A stretch of DNA of 64,000 nt from Enterococcus faecalis 13-SD-W-01 (GTDB taxonomy: Bacteria > Bacillota > Bacilli > Lactobacillales > Enterococcaceae): NCBI GenBank assembly GCA_000415185.1, contig KE351687.1, positions 133,562 to 197,561 on the forward strand. Reading direction: 5' to 3'. Below, piece by piece: positions 1-8,534 of the stretch. The notes beneath the pieces are model-generated. The model saw nothing but the letters and a program-made list of their open reading frames with translations, searched no databases and was not told the origin of the DNA. The translations under genes and the position numbers were made by a program. Within the stretch, counting starts at the first letter, position 1. Every line of letters begins with the position of its first letter.

Positions 1-761
1 ATAAAAATGGGATTCCCAATTATATGGGAGAAGAACAATATGATTCCTCTTTAAAGTATCGAATGGATGAATTGGTTTCAATTGAAGAAACAAAAGTCAA
101 AGTACCTGCATCTGGTTCTGTCACGGTGAATGCAACGGTAATCTTTCCCGATAAAGAGTGGGAAGGAGATGTGCTCGGCGGTATTCGCATCACAGAAGAG
201 GCTGAACAAAACAGTGAGCAAACAGTGGTTCACGAAGTTGCTTATACAGTGGGAATTCTACTGAATCAAACAAATGGCGTTTCTGTTGAAAATGAGCTGC
301 ATTTGCAAAAAGTATCTGCAGGACAGCGAAATTATCGCACTTACATTGAAGCCAATGTACAAAACAGTGCTGCAGCAATTATTCGTGAGATGAATGTCCA
401 AGCAAAAATAATTGAAAAAAATAGCGAAACACCTATCTATACATATGATGCCTACGAATTGCGAATGGCGCCTAACTCTAATTTCGATTTTGGGATTCCT
501 ACCGGTGACCAACCAATCAAAGCGGGTGATTATTTGCTTGACATGATCATCCAAGCAGATGGAAAAGAGTATCAATTCCAGAAAAACTTTACCATTGGTG
601 GATCCGAAGCACGCCAATTGAATCAAAGTTCAGTCAATATCGTCAAAACATCAAATGCATTTCCAGCCAATTTAGTAATCACAGGCCTAGTGCTTGTTGG
701 TTTGATTCTTTTTGTTAGCGGATACCTGCATAAACGGAAGAATCGCTCACTCACTCAATGA
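1..761 (+). CDS. WxL-interacting (DUF916/DUF3324) membrane protein, 5' end outside window
   Basis: The reading frame is open from the first base, so the N-terminus (signal peptide and most of the DUF916 peptidoglycan-binding domain) lies upstream; an internal ATG at position 24 is unlikely to be the start. The visible part holds the end of DUF916 (a motif like GGIRITEE) and a DUF3324-type domain, then one transmembrane helix (about ANLVITGLVLVGLILFVSGYL) and a basic tail (HKRKNRS), so the protein is membrane-anchored and faces outward. Family members bind WxL proteins and peptidoglycan, tethering WxL proteins to the surface. It sits directly ahead of two WxL genes, as in other enterococcal WxL clusters. 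Family assignment is by pattern memory and the context supports it strongly. Confidence 0.85.
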   Translation, partial: KNGIPNYMGEEQYDSSLKYRMDELVSIEETKVKVPASGSVTVNATVIFPDKEWEGDVLGGIRITEEAEQNSEQTVVHEVAYTVGILLNQTNGVSVENELHLQKVSAGQRNYRTYIEANVQNSAAAIIREMNVQAKIIEKNSETPIYTYDAYELRMAPNSNFDFGIPTGDQPIKAGDYLLDMIIQADGKEYQFQKNFTIGGSEARQLNQSSVNIVKTSNAFPANLVITGLVLVGLILFVSGYLHKRKNRSLTQ

Positions 762-850
762 AAAGGAGGCAATATATAAAGATAAACTGGTTTACTGTTT
801 ACTCGTTAAGAAGAAAAATAAAAAACAAGAAAATTTCGGAGGAAAAAAAT

Positions 851-1591
851 ATGAAAAAAACGATTTGGACGTTATCAACGGCACTTTTATTAGGAAATAT
901 TGGTTTAGGAGCAGTCACTACTTATGCAACAGATTATGAAGATGCGAAAACAGCAAAAACAGAAGGAACAATCTCTATTCTAGAAAATAACTCAACAGAT
1001 CCAGTCATTCCCGATCCGGAAAACCCAGAGGAAGAAATTGATCCAGAAGAACCAACCAATCCGCATCTTGGTCAACTGCGAATCAATTACGTCTCCAACT
1101 TTGACTTTGGTGCAATTAAAAATGTTTCAAATGAGATTGTTCAAAAAGCACGGCTTGATCAAGTTTGGTCTAATGGGACAGAAGAAGGTCGTGTACCATT
1201 CGTAGCGACAGAAGATCGTCGCGGCAGTGATCGTTTAGGGTGGGAATTACGTGTGTCACAATCTACCCCGTTAAAGGATGCAAGCGGACATGAATTACAA
1301 GGTGCAACGATTACGTTGAGCAATTTTAAATATGCTAATCCAACAGAAAAAACACCAGTGGTCAATCAAAATGCGGTTGTTCTTGATGAAACGACCCAAC
1401 CATTAGCAACAGCTGATGCTAGTCAAGGAGCAGGCGCATGGACATTAGCACTAGGAAACCCGGACAATGAAGGGCACACAGATGGTGTAGTCTTACGAAT
1501 CCCAGCGAATACTGCCAAAAACGACACCGTGTACTCGACATCGATCGTCTGGGAATTAGTTGCTGATCCAACAACGGAGGCAGTGAGATAG
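851..1591 (+). CDS. Small WxL-domain surface protein
   Basis: 246 residues. I place the start at the ATG behind a GGAGGAAAAAAAT ribosome site; an upstream in-frame ATG at 758 would put a basic stretch before the signal peptide. It has a Sec signal peptide (MKKTIWTLSTALLLGN, likely cut after YAT), a short Pro/Glu-rich linker (about 50-70), then a C-terminal WxL domain with the two diagnostic motifs WELRVS (131) and WELVADP (234). WxL domains attach non-covalently to peptidoglycan on the cell surface. It follows the WxL-interacting protein and precedes a large WxL protein, probably in one transcript. What it contacts outside the cell is not visible. Confidence 0.9.
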   Translation: MKKTIWTLSTALLLGNIGLGAVTTYATDYEDAKTAKTEGTISILENNSTDPVIPDPENPEEEIDPEEPTNPHLGQLRINYVSNFDFGAIKNVSNEIVQKARLDQVWSNGTEEGRVPFVATEDRRGSDRLGWELRVSQSTPLKDASGHELQGATITLSNFKYANPTEKTPVVNQNAVVLDETTQPLATADASQGAGAWTLALGNPDNEGHTDGVVLRIPANTAKNDTVYSTSIVWELVADPTTEAVR

Positions 1592-1641
1592 GAACGTAAC
1601 CTCTGCTCTTAAAATTCGTTTAAAGAAAGGAGGGAATCTGA

Positions 1642-4425
1642 ATGAAAAAAGTATTACTGAATGTTTTAATTGCCATCATCCTGCAAGCACAATTTCTTCC
1701 ATCGGTCATCGTAATGGCAGAAACTGTTATTACTGAAGAGACGAGTGATTCAGCCGAAATAGAGCAGCCGATAGCATCCACTGATAGTAATACAAATGAT
1801 GAACTAGTTGAGCCAGGACAAGAAACATTGCCAAGTGAGCCACAAAATGCAGAAGAATCTGATATAGAAACAAAACCATCAGAAGAAATAGAACAGAACA
1901 GTGGAAATGATGTTCTTAACAATCCAAAAGTAGAAATAACTACTTCAGGGGCAGTAGGAGCTAGAGTCTTAACAGCTAAACTAGTAAATGAACCAGATGC
2001 TCGAACAGTTATTGCAACTATTGCAGATGTGCTATCTGTCGATAAATCTATTGGCAGTGTTATTATTGATGGAAGATTTGGCGAGGATAATGCAGCAGGA
2101 TGGGGGCGCAGCTTGGATGAAGGGAACATAAGTGCTATCCACTTCAAAAATTCCAATTACATTCCAAATCAATTGTACAACAAAGTTACAGGACTTTTTG
2201 AGGTAACGGATGATGGCAGTATAAAAAGTATGTCTTTTCGTGCACTAAGAATCAGTACGAATGAGGCTACAAGTGATCTACGAAAAGTTGAATTAAATGC
2301 AATTGAAACAATCGATGGAATTAATTTATATGCATTTCAGGGGAAAAGTTTACATTTTCCTGTTTTAAAAACGTTAGGCAGAGCAAGTAACTCTAGTATT
2401 TCTGACATGCCCTTTATTGAGACCATTGATTTTCCTAAATTAGAAATTATCCGAGGCTGGCGATTGTTCAGGGATATGCCTAATTTAAAAACCGTTGATT
2501 TATCTAATGTGACAGAAGTAAATGTAGAGAGTAGTTTTTTTGATGCAAGAAATAAATTTCCTATGTATGTCGATTTGAGTAGTTTAAAAGAGTTTCCAGA
2601 TGTGTATATTGGAAGTGACAGTCGAGATGGTTTAGCGCCAATCTACATGAAGGTCAGAGCGGATTTCGCGAGTGATTTGACTGGTAAAGATCGAAATGTT
2701 TTAGCTTATAGTGGACTAAATGAGCAGAAGATGACTCAAGTGATGCAGGATGAACAGTTGAAGATTTCTGCTTTTGGTGAGAATTTTTATACTTTTGGCG
2801 ACGATATATCTGTTAACTGGTATATCAACGGCACTCGCTCTAATTATACTGGTGCAGAAATCGAGTTAGCCGCTTCTGATCTTGGTGTAGGAACATTTAC
2901 GTTTAAACCAATGATTGCCTATAAAGGTGTAGAGGACCCAGATTTTCTGCGTGATGTTGAAATTGAAGCAAAAATAAAAGCACATCAGTTAACAGCTGAA
3001 GCCGTACCGCAAGAAGTTGTTTTAGGGGGAGAATTTACGAAAGAACAGCTTCAATCCTTTGCAAAAAACGTGAAATTAAATGACCAGGTCTTGAACAAAG
3101 AGGAATATACAATAGAAGAAGTATCACTGCCATCTACTAGTTTAGTTGGTGGAAAAAATGCGGAAATCAAAGTAATCCATCAAGCAACAAGAACTGAAAC
3201 AACGTTGGAAGTTCCGGTAACTGTTTTATGGGGACATACGATTTATGCCAAAGAAGCAAGTGCAGATGGTTCAACTGGCGCGCTTAGTCTTTTAGCAACA
3301 GAAAAAGAGCCTTTATTAGTGGCTTCGGAAGGATATGGGGATACCTACGCTTCAACTCATTTGACTTCACGACCAACGTTTGCTATTTTCAGTAATAATT
3401 ATGACAATAAAATAGGAAACTTACATTATGGGACAGTAAGTCAAAGTCGGGCAGCTCTTGTCTCTAGTTGGAATCAACACTTGAAGGAAGTCGATATTAA
3501 GTACGGAGATATCGTCAGCTTGACTGTTTTTCGATATGCTAATGCTGCCCAAAATTATAATGGGAATAATACTTGGATAACTAGAAATGAGTCACCTGTT
3601 TTAGAAACAACTGGTTTTCCAGAAGCATTCTATATGATTACTAAAGAGGGGTATCAGTTGATGCGAGTGAATCAGCTGGTGACAAATGAGCTGACTTTTG
3701 ACATAGGAAGTACCACAGAAGACATTGAAAAAAGAGTATCAGAATTTTTTGATTTTCATGATGGTTTTGATGAGAGCGAAAAAGAAGAGTTTTCTTTTGA
3801 ATTAATCAGTCATGATGATACTTCAAAAGTTGGCTCAAAGAAAGCGCAAATCCAAGTCACTCAAAAAAAGGGAGAGTATCAGTTCTCTTATAACTACGAG
3901 GTATCTTTCTCTATAGAGCCAGGTGCTTTGGAACTTTCTGAACTAACCAATGCAGATTTTAACTTTGGAGAAATCAAACAGTCCAGCAGACTTCAAGAAG
4001 TTTTTGCAAAAGGTAACGAGGCTCCAGCAATTACCATCAATGACTACAGTGACGCATCACAGTGGGAACTGCAAGTGTCAAGAACGCCTTTTTTGGATAA
4101 AGAAAATCGCGAATTGGAAGATACGGCACTTACACTCAAAAATCTAAAAGTCTCAGAGACCGTGCACAAAGGATTAGAAATAGCATTAGACGATGTACTG
4201 CTTGATCAAACACCTGCTCCGATTGGTACGATGATCAATCAAAATGGGATAAACGGAACAGAAAACGGGCAATCAGTGATCCAAATAGGAGAAGCTGAAA
4301 ATGGCATTCTAACAGGGATTTCTTTACTGCTTCCTGCCAACACTCCAATAGATGCTGGAACCTATCAAACGACGATTACTTGGGAATTAGTTTCAGACCC
4401 TACGTTGTCAGGAGGGAAACAATGA
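1642..4425 (+). CDS. Large WxL-domain surface protein with leucine-rich-repeat-like region
   Basis: 927 residues behind a strong AAGGAGGG site. It has a signal peptide (first ~28 residues, ending VMAE), an acidic Ser/Glu/Thr-rich low-complexity segment (about 30-95), a BspA-like leucine-rich-repeat-like region (about 130-330, with recurring L.TID.P/L.TVDLSN patterns), central beta-rich Ig-like segments (about 330-750), and a C-terminal WxL domain with WELQVS (808) and WELVSDP (914). Repeat-bearing WxL proteins of this type are surface adhesins or structural components bound non-covalently to peptidoglycan; ligand binding here is inference. Its stop overlaps the next start (ATGA), so the small FPQTG protein is probably translationally coupled. 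Confidence 0.88.
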   Translation: MKKVLLNVLIAIILQAQFLPSVIVMAETVITEETSDSAEIEQPIASTDSNTNDELVEPGQETLPSEPQNAEESDIETKPSEEIEQNSGNDVLNNPKVEITTSGAVGARVLTAKLVNEPDARTVIATIADVLSVDKSIGSVIIDGRFGEDNAAGWGRSLDEGNISAIHFKNSNYIPNQLYNKVTGLFEVTDDGSIKSMSFRALRISTNEATSDLRKVELNAIETIDGINLYAFQGKSLHFPVLKTLGRASNSSISDMPFIETIDFPKLEIIRGWRLFRDMPNLKTVDLSNVTEVNVESSFFDARNKFPMYVDLSSLKEFPDVYIGSDSRDGLAPIYMKVRADFASDLTGKDRNVLAYSGLNEQKMTQVMQDEQLKISAFGENFYTFGDDISVNWYINGTRSNYTGAEIELAASDLGVGTFTFKPMIAYKGVEDPDFLRDVEIEAKIKAHQLTAEAVPQEVVLGGEFTKEQLQSFAKNVKLNDQVLNKEEYTIEEVSLPSTSLVGGKNAEIKVIHQATRTETTLEVPVTVLWGHTIYAKEASADGSTGALSLLATEKEPLLVASEGYGDTYASTHLTSRPTFAIFSNNYDNKIGNLHYGTVSQSRAALVSSWNQHLKEVDIKYGDIVSLTVFRYANAAQNYNGNNTWITRNESPVLETTGFPEAFYMITKEGYQLMRVNQLVTNELTFDIGSTTEDIEKRVSEFFDFHDGFDESEKEEFSFELISHDDTSKVGSKKAQIQVTQKKGEYQFSYNYEVSFSIEPGALELSELTNADFNFGEIKQSSRLQEVFAKGNEAPAITINDYSDASQWELQVSRTPFLDKENRELEDTALTLKNLKVSETVHKGLEIALDDVLLDQTPAPIGTMINQNGINGTENGQSVIQIGEAENGILTGISLLLPANTPIDAGTYQTTITWELVSDPTLSGGKQ

Positions 4426-4718
4426 GCAAAAATCTAACCGTCATTTTGATCAGTCTAAGTTTCTTACTGGTTTCCTTTTTCATAACAGCAGAAAATACCC
4501 AAGCATCTATGAATAAAAGTCAAGCGGTCGTTCGTTTTTATCAAGAAGAGGAAGCTGAAAAATCAGAAGAAAGTTCAACTGTATCCTCAGACAATGAAAC
4601 GCTTTTTCCGCAAACTGGAAATGTTAGTTCTGTTTTAGGTATCCTTGGCGTTGTTCTTTTAGTCAGTACTGGATGGTTTATGATAAAGAGATCTTCTACT
4701 ACTGAGCAAGACCACTAG
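4422..4718 (+). CDS. Small cell-wall-anchored protein of the WxL cluster (FPQTG sorting signal)
   Basis: 98 residues. The start is the ATG overlapping the preceding stop by four bases and sits behind AGGAGGG; an earlier in-frame candidate at 4380 is inside the upstream gene. It has an N-terminal signal peptide (to about residue 28, NTQAS), a short acidic Ser-rich stretch, and a C-terminal sorting signal: the pentapeptide FPQTG, a hydrophobic helix (SVLGILGVVLLVSTGWFMI) and a charged tail (KRSS). The first position of the motif is F rather than L. Enterococcal WxL clusters commonly end with such a small LPXTG-type protein, whose role is not established. Confidence 0.8.
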   Translation: MSKNLTVILISLSFLLVSFFITAENTQASMNKSQAVVRFYQEEEAEKSEESSTVSSDNETLFPQTGNVSSVLGILGVVLLVSTGWFMIKRSSTTEQDH

Positions 4719-4740
4719 CTGGAGAGTTGGTGGTTTTTTC
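4711..4740 (+). terminator. Probable intrinsic terminator of the WxL cluster
   Basis: ACCAC (4711-4715) can pair with GTGGT (4730-4734), followed by a run of six T. The stem is short and the loop is 14 nt, so it may be weak. Confidence 0.5.
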
Positions 4741-4819
4741 TGTTAAAAATATTCTTAGCAGTCGCATTTCATACCGAAATTCCTTATAATGAAAGAAGAG
4801 AAAAAAATGAGGGATAGAA

Positions 4820-5371
4820 TTGACGAAAAAACAACGCTATATTGATCGCTTCTGGCTAGTAGTCAAATATTTTCTGAGTGCGGCTTTCATTGCTTTTATT
4901 TTACGCGGGTTTTTCCTGATACCGGTACCTGTTGAAGGAAACTCTATGGAAACGACATTAAGCCAGGGAAATATGATCGCCATGGAAAAAATAACTGAAA
5001 TCAAGCGTTTTGACGTCATCGTTTTCCAATTAGCAGATGGAACGATCTACATCAAGCGAGTGATTGGTTTGCCAGGAGAAGAAATCAGTTATCAAAAAGA
5101 CCAGCTTACAATCAATGGGAAAATAATAAAAGAACCTTTTTTGCGTAAAAACATCCAACTTGACCATGAGGATGCTTCTTATACGACAGACTTTACGTTG
5201 CAAGAACTGATTGGAGAGGACCGGCTCGCCGACGACAGTTATTTTGTGATGGGGGACAATCGCCGTGTGTCTAAAGACAGCCGTTCATTCGGTACTGTAT
5301 CAAAAGACGAGATCCTTGGCAAAGCGAGGTTTGTTTATTATCCATTCAGTGATATGAAATGGATTCGTTGA
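4820..5371 (+). CDS. Type I signal peptidase
   Basis: 183 residues, TTG start. One N-terminal membrane helix (about 13-35), then the S26 peptidase boxes: the nucleophile Ser42 in GNSMETT, the general base Lys79 in IYIKRVIGLPG, and the GDNR motif near 150 followed by SKDSRSFG. It cleaves Sec signal peptides on the outer face of the membrane. It follows the WxL cluster by about 100 nt and may serve those exported proteins, although the family also does general secretion; which paralogue this is cannot be told from the window. A TATAAT hexamer at 4785-4790 suggests its own promoter, but I see no good -35. Confidence 0.93.
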   Translation: MTKKQRYIDRFWLVVKYFLSAAFIAFILRGFFLIPVPVEGNSMETTLSQGNMIAMEKITEIKRFDVIVFQLADGTIYIKRVIGLPGEEISYQKDQLTINGKIIKEPFLRKNIQLDHEDASYTTDFTLQELIGEDRLADDSYFVMGDNRRVSKDSRSFGTVSKDEILGKARFVYYPFSDMKWIR

Positions 5372-5402
5372 GCAGTCAAAAATAATTACTTCGGCTCGAA
5401 GC

Positions 5403-5435
5403 AGACGGGACAGATAATTGTTCCGTCTTTTTTTG
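5403..5435 (+). terminator. Intrinsic terminator after signal peptidase
   Basis: AGACGGGA (5403-5410) pairs with TTCCGTCT (5421-5428) with one G-T pair, followed by a T-rich tract. Confidence 0.8.
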
Positions 5436-5603
5436 TTATAGAAAATCATTTTTTGATTCATAAAATGATAAATAAATGAAAATGACTGTTCAGAGAGGAA
5501 GAGTGGGTGGAAAACATAGGATAATAATAAAAGAACATCGACTTTTTCGTCCACATAGAAATATCTCAGACGATAAGCTCACAATAATCAATATGGGAGT
5601 GTT

Positions 5604-5648
5604 ATGCAAGAAAATCGTATCAAAGAATTGGAGGGATTTATTTGTTAG
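5604..5648 (+). CDS. Possible 14-codon leader peptide overlapping the kinase start
   Basis: An ATG with GGGAG four bases upstream opens a 14-codon frame (MQENRIKELEGFIC) that ends at a TAG just beyond the TTG start of the histidine kinase in another frame. The kinase ribosome site (GGAGGG) lies inside this mini-ORF, an arrangement expected for translational coupling. The peptide has no export or AgrD-like features. It may be chance. Confidence 0.2.
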   Translation: MQENRIKELEGFIC

Positions 5649-6940
5649 TAAGCAATTACAATGCTGTCCAGCTTTTTGTCAGTATCATCGGTCTGTTAGG
5701 CGCAGGTTTTTATTTTTATCGAATGAATTTCCTGACAACGTACAATTATTTGATCCTGTGTTTTTTGTTTTTAGGGGAAGAAGCAGGTGTCTTTTTTATG
5801 CAGGAAGAAGCGTTGTTTCTTTTTATGCCGGCTAATTATCTGCTGGTTGCTCTATTTCTGACGATTTCTGGTCAGCTTTTCATCACAAGTGTGTTTTTGA
5901 CGATGTTTGCTTTTGCCATTGATCAACTTTCGCGGATCGCTGTTGACAGTTTGTTCATGTTTTATGAGATGGATTTCTTTCCAACATGGAATGTTGTTCG
6001 CTGGCTGGCAGTATTTACAATGATCAGACTGCTTTTATTCCTGTTTCAAGATCGATTGTATAACTGGTTTATTTATAAGTCTCATATCCTTCAAATCACT
6101 GTGTTTCTCAAAAAGAAAAATGCCTTTATTTTGAGTATCCTCTTTTTTGTCTTCTTTTTGGGGCTGAAGCTGTTTTTCGGGAGTCCGATCTTTGCGTTTC
6201 AGCGTTTTTACTTAACATTTAGTTCAGCTGTATTTTTCTTGATCCTGTTATTTGTTTCGCTGGCAGGGATATTTTTAAGTAAACAAAAACAACAATTGAG
6301 TTTGCATATCGAGAAACAAGCAGCAGCAGAGCTTTCTTTAGCGAATATCCAAACATTGACGCATGACTTCAATAATATCTTATATACATTAGCTGAGTTG
6401 ATCAAACATAATGACAAGGAAGAAGCTTTAGCTTATATCTCAAGTATTTCAAATTATATCAATGAGGAAATCCCTGTCCGCAACTATCACAGGATCGAAC
6501 AAATGAAAAATCATTGGCTGAAACATTATTTGGTTTCTGCTTTGAAAAAATGCCGTCAGCAAAACATTTCTGTTGAATTACAAGTGCAGGAAATGGAACA
6601 GATACTGGATGATTTTTTAATGATCGACGCGGTCAGATGTCTCTCTATCCTTTTTGATAATGCTGTTGAAGAATGTGCGAATCAAGAGAAGACAACTATA
6701 AAAGTAGATCTTTATATAGAAAGCCGCTATGTTGACTGTAAAATCGTTAATTCTCTTCATACTTCTAAAAAAACAAAAATGGACTGCGCCAAAAATGGAT
6801 TTACAACAAAACCTGGACATCAAGGGATCGGACTGACTAGTATTGATCGAATCGTTTCGAAATATCGTCAAGGAGAATTTTACTTTAAACAGGCAAAAAA
6901 GGAATTTACGACGCAATTCGTATTGAGGAAAAATGAATAA
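5642..6940 (+). CDS. AgrC/FsrC-like GHKL sensor histidine kinase
   Basis: 432 residues, TTG start behind GGAGGG (5630-5635). The first ~212 residues form about six membrane helices without a recognisable extracellular domain. The cytoplasmic half has the H-box LTHDFNNIL (His241 the likely phosphorylated residue), an N-box LFDNAVEEC (Asn340) and a glycine box GHQGIGLTSI (about 392-401), the layout of the HPK10 class that senses peptides. It is followed by a LytTR response regulator, so the two should form a two-component system. No AgrB/FsrB processing enzyme or clear pheromone gene is nearby, so the signal is unknown. Candidate targets are the adjacent surface genes (inference). Confidence 0.87.
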   Translation: MLVSNYNAVQLFVSIIGLLGAGFYFYRMNFLTTYNYLILCFLFLGEEAGVFFMQEEALFLFMPANYLLVALFLTISGQLFITSVFLTMFAFAIDQLSRIAVDSLFMFYEMDFFPTWNVVRWLAVFTMIRLLLFLFQDRLYNWFIYKSHILQITVFLKKKNAFILSILFFVFFLGLKLFFGSPIFAFQRFYLTFSSAVFFLILLFVSLAGIFLSKQKQQLSLHIEKQAAAELSLANIQTLTHDFNNILYTLAELIKHNDKEEALAYISSISNYINEEIPVRNYHRIEQMKNHWLKHYLVSALKKCRQQNISVELQVQEMEQILDDFLMIDAVRCLSILFDNAVEECANQEKTTIKVDLYIESRYVDCKIVNSLHTSKKTKMDCAKNGFTTKPGHQGIGLTSIDRIVSKYRQGEFYFKQAKKEFTTQFVLRKNE

Positions 6941-6965
6941 ACAGATAATTAAGAGGTGAAAAGCG

Positions 6966-7718
6966 ATAAAAAGAAAAATCTATGTCATTGAAGACAGTCT
7001 TTCCCAACGAAAACAAACCATACAGTTGTGTCATGCTGTTCTAGAAAATAACGATAAGAACTACACACTTATCGAGGTGAGCTCTCCAGATCAGTTTTAT
7101 AAAGAAGTGACACAAAAAACAATCAAAAGCAATGATATTTTTCTGATCGATATCCATCTGAATTGCTTTTGCTCCGGTATCCAAATAGCTCAAAAAATTC
7201 GCAGCATGAATAAAGAAACAGCAATCCTCTTCACTACGTCTGATTCTTTTTCTTCGATTGAAGTAATCAATACGAGTATTCGGCCGCAAGCCTATATTTT
7301 AAAAGACAGCAGAAATCCAGCATTTTTTTCTGAAACACTCAAATATCATCTCCAACAGCTATTTGAAATGCAAACAAATGAACCAACAAAAAATAGTGTG
7401 ATTTTTACGTTCGGAGGAGAAGTATCGTCCGTTGAATCTAAGGAAATAAATTATATCCAAACCGATAAAATGAAGCGGTCATGGGTCAATATCTATTTAA
7501 CGACAGATGAAGTCTTGATGATACGAAAAAAATTTTCTGAAGTAAAAACACAACTGGCAGAGTTTAAACAGTTTATTCCCTCAAAATCTCACCTTATCAA
7601 TCTAGAAAATATCAAATCTATCAGTCGGCAGGAAGAATATATCCAATTCAAGAATGATGAATATTTGTATGTAGGGAAAAAAGTGATCGATAAAGTGCGC
7701 AAGTGTTATTTAGGATAA
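6966..7718 (+). CDS. LytTR-family response regulator with apparent ATA start codon
   Basis: The receiver domain begins KRKIYVIEDSLSQRKQ, with the expected acidic pair (Glu9-Asp10), a probable phosphoacceptor Asp62 in FLIDIHL and Lys113 in AYILKDS; the C-terminal ~110 residues look like a LytTR DNA-binding domain. No ATG, GTG or TTG lies in frame ahead of this conserved N-terminus: the frame is closed by TGA at 6957-6959, and the first TTG (7026) would delete the acidic pair. An AGAGGTG ribosome site at 6952-6958 sits 7 nt before an ATA codon, which I take as the start (250 residues). An 8-codon ORF (6933-6959) overlaps the kinase stop and ends just before it. The alternatives are a mutated start or a base error. 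Confidence 0.8.
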   Translation: MKRKIYVIEDSLSQRKQTIQLCHAVLENNDKNYTLIEVSSPDQFYKEVTQKTIKSNDIFLIDIHLNCFCSGIQIAQKIRSMNKETAILFTTSDSFSSIEVINTSIRPQAYILKDSRNPAFFSETLKYHLQQLFEMQTNEPTKNSVIFTFGGEVSSVESKEINYIQTDKMKRSWVNIYLTTDEVLMIRKKFSEVKTQLAEFKQFIPSKSHLINLENIKSISRQEEYIQFKNDEYLYVGKKVIDKVRKCYLG

Positions 7719-7753
7719 CGAAAAATTTTGTATTTGAACGAAAGAAACAAAAC

Positions 7754-7782
7754 ATGACATAAAAGAAACACTTCTATATAAA
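7754..7782 (+). promoter_or_regulatory. Possible sigma-A promoter for the secreted CBM-like protein
   Basis: ATGACA (7754-7759), 17-nt spacer, TATAAA (7777-7782), about 70 nt upstream of the start codon. Confidence 0.4.
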
Positions 7783-7851
7783 TCATCAAGCATAATAAGG
7801 ATAGTTAAGCGATGACTTAACAAACCAATAAACTTGAAGGAGATACATAGC

Positions 7852-8448
7852 ATGTACAAAAGAATTTTATTAACATCAGCAGTAATCTTAACAACATTTG
7901 TTTCAGGAGCAGCTTCCGTGAGCGCTGCACAAGTCACTCCAGAACAGCCGACAGTATCACAATCAATTGAAAACGAACAAATCGGCCAACTAGGTGTTTG
8001 GACTTTAGGAAGCAAAGACGAACCAACTACATATACAAAAGGTACTCAAGTTATTTATAATGGCGGGATTTTCCGTACACTTCAAACACATGCAAACGAA
8101 GGGGATATCGATTGGAATCCAGAAAAAGCAGAAGCATTATTTACTCGTATTGGTGATGCACCAACAGTTTCTGTTGATGGGAAAAAAGTGATTTTGACTG
8201 TTCCTGAAAATGTGTTTGGGTCAGAAAATCGATTTAAAGTTTATCATAACGGAGAATACATCTTTGAAGTGGATCGTCACATCGGCTACTATTCTGTACG
8301 ACGTGATTTTGAAGGATACAGAACATTCACAAGAACAATCAACTGGTTGGAAAGCGGCGATGAGATCACAGTATTGACTGCAGAAGGCCGTGCGGGATGG
8401 TCAATGAGCTATAACCGAGATATTTTCCAAAGCGTTATTGCAAAATAA
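7852..8448 (+). CDS. Secreted protein with chitin-binding-like (CBM5/12-type) module
   Basis: 198 residues. The ATG lies 8 nt behind AAGGAGA; a TTG at 7834 in the same frame overlaps that ribosome site and is not used. It has a signal peptide (MYKRILLTSAVILTTF, likely cleaved at VSAA/AQ). Residues about 47-100 resemble a CBM5/12 fold: a YTKGTQVIYNGGIFRTLQTHAN motif class, then DWNPEKAEALFTRIG with the conserved Trp. The C-terminal half (about 105-198) is beta-rich and unrecognised. There is no membrane anchor, so it is probably released or bound to glycan. It stands alone between a promoter and a terminator, right after the two-component genes, and is a plausible target of them. Substrate is not determinable here. 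Confidence 0.75.
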   Translation: MYKRILLTSAVILTTFVSGAASVSAAQVTPEQPTVSQSIENEQIGQLGVWTLGSKDEPTTYTKGTQVIYNGGIFRTLQTHANEGDIDWNPEKAEALFTRIGDAPTVSVDGKKVILTVPENVFGSENRFKVYHNGEYIFEVDRHIGYYSVRRDFEGYRTFTRTINWLESGDEITVLTAEGRAGWSMSYNRDIFQSVIAK

Positions 8449-8482
8449 GTCCATTTACTGATTAGTCATCAAAAAAGAGTAA

Positions 8483-8534
8483 GAACCAGAAAAAAGTTAA
8501 GGCAAAAGCCGAAAACTTCTTTCTGGTTTTTTTG
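8483..8534 (+). terminator. Intrinsic terminator
   Basis: AACCAGAAAAAAGTT (from 8484) pairs imperfectly with AACTTCTTTCTGGTT (to 8528), followed by a T tract. This opens a 336-nt gap (8449-8784) that otherwise holds an AT-rich stretch, a weak dyad at 8621-8649 and the promoter below; I see no gene in it. Confidence 0.8.

Noticed and set aside
1620..2156. Long minus-strand frame within the large WxL gene
   Set aside because: Antisense shadow of an Asp/Glu/Ser-rich coding stretch.
5470..5530. LytTR direct repeat (an ACTGTTCAG near 5484) ahead of the kinase gene
   Set aside because: Only one copy; the second repeat expected 12-13 nt downstream is absent.
5476..5835. 119-codon frame over the start of the histidine kinase
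   Set aside because: It runs in another frame through the kinase membrane helices, has no ribosome site and a composition unlike a protein.
7026..7718. TTG at 7026 as the response-regulator start
   Set aside because: It would remove the first beta strand and acidic pair of the receiver, and has no ribosome site.
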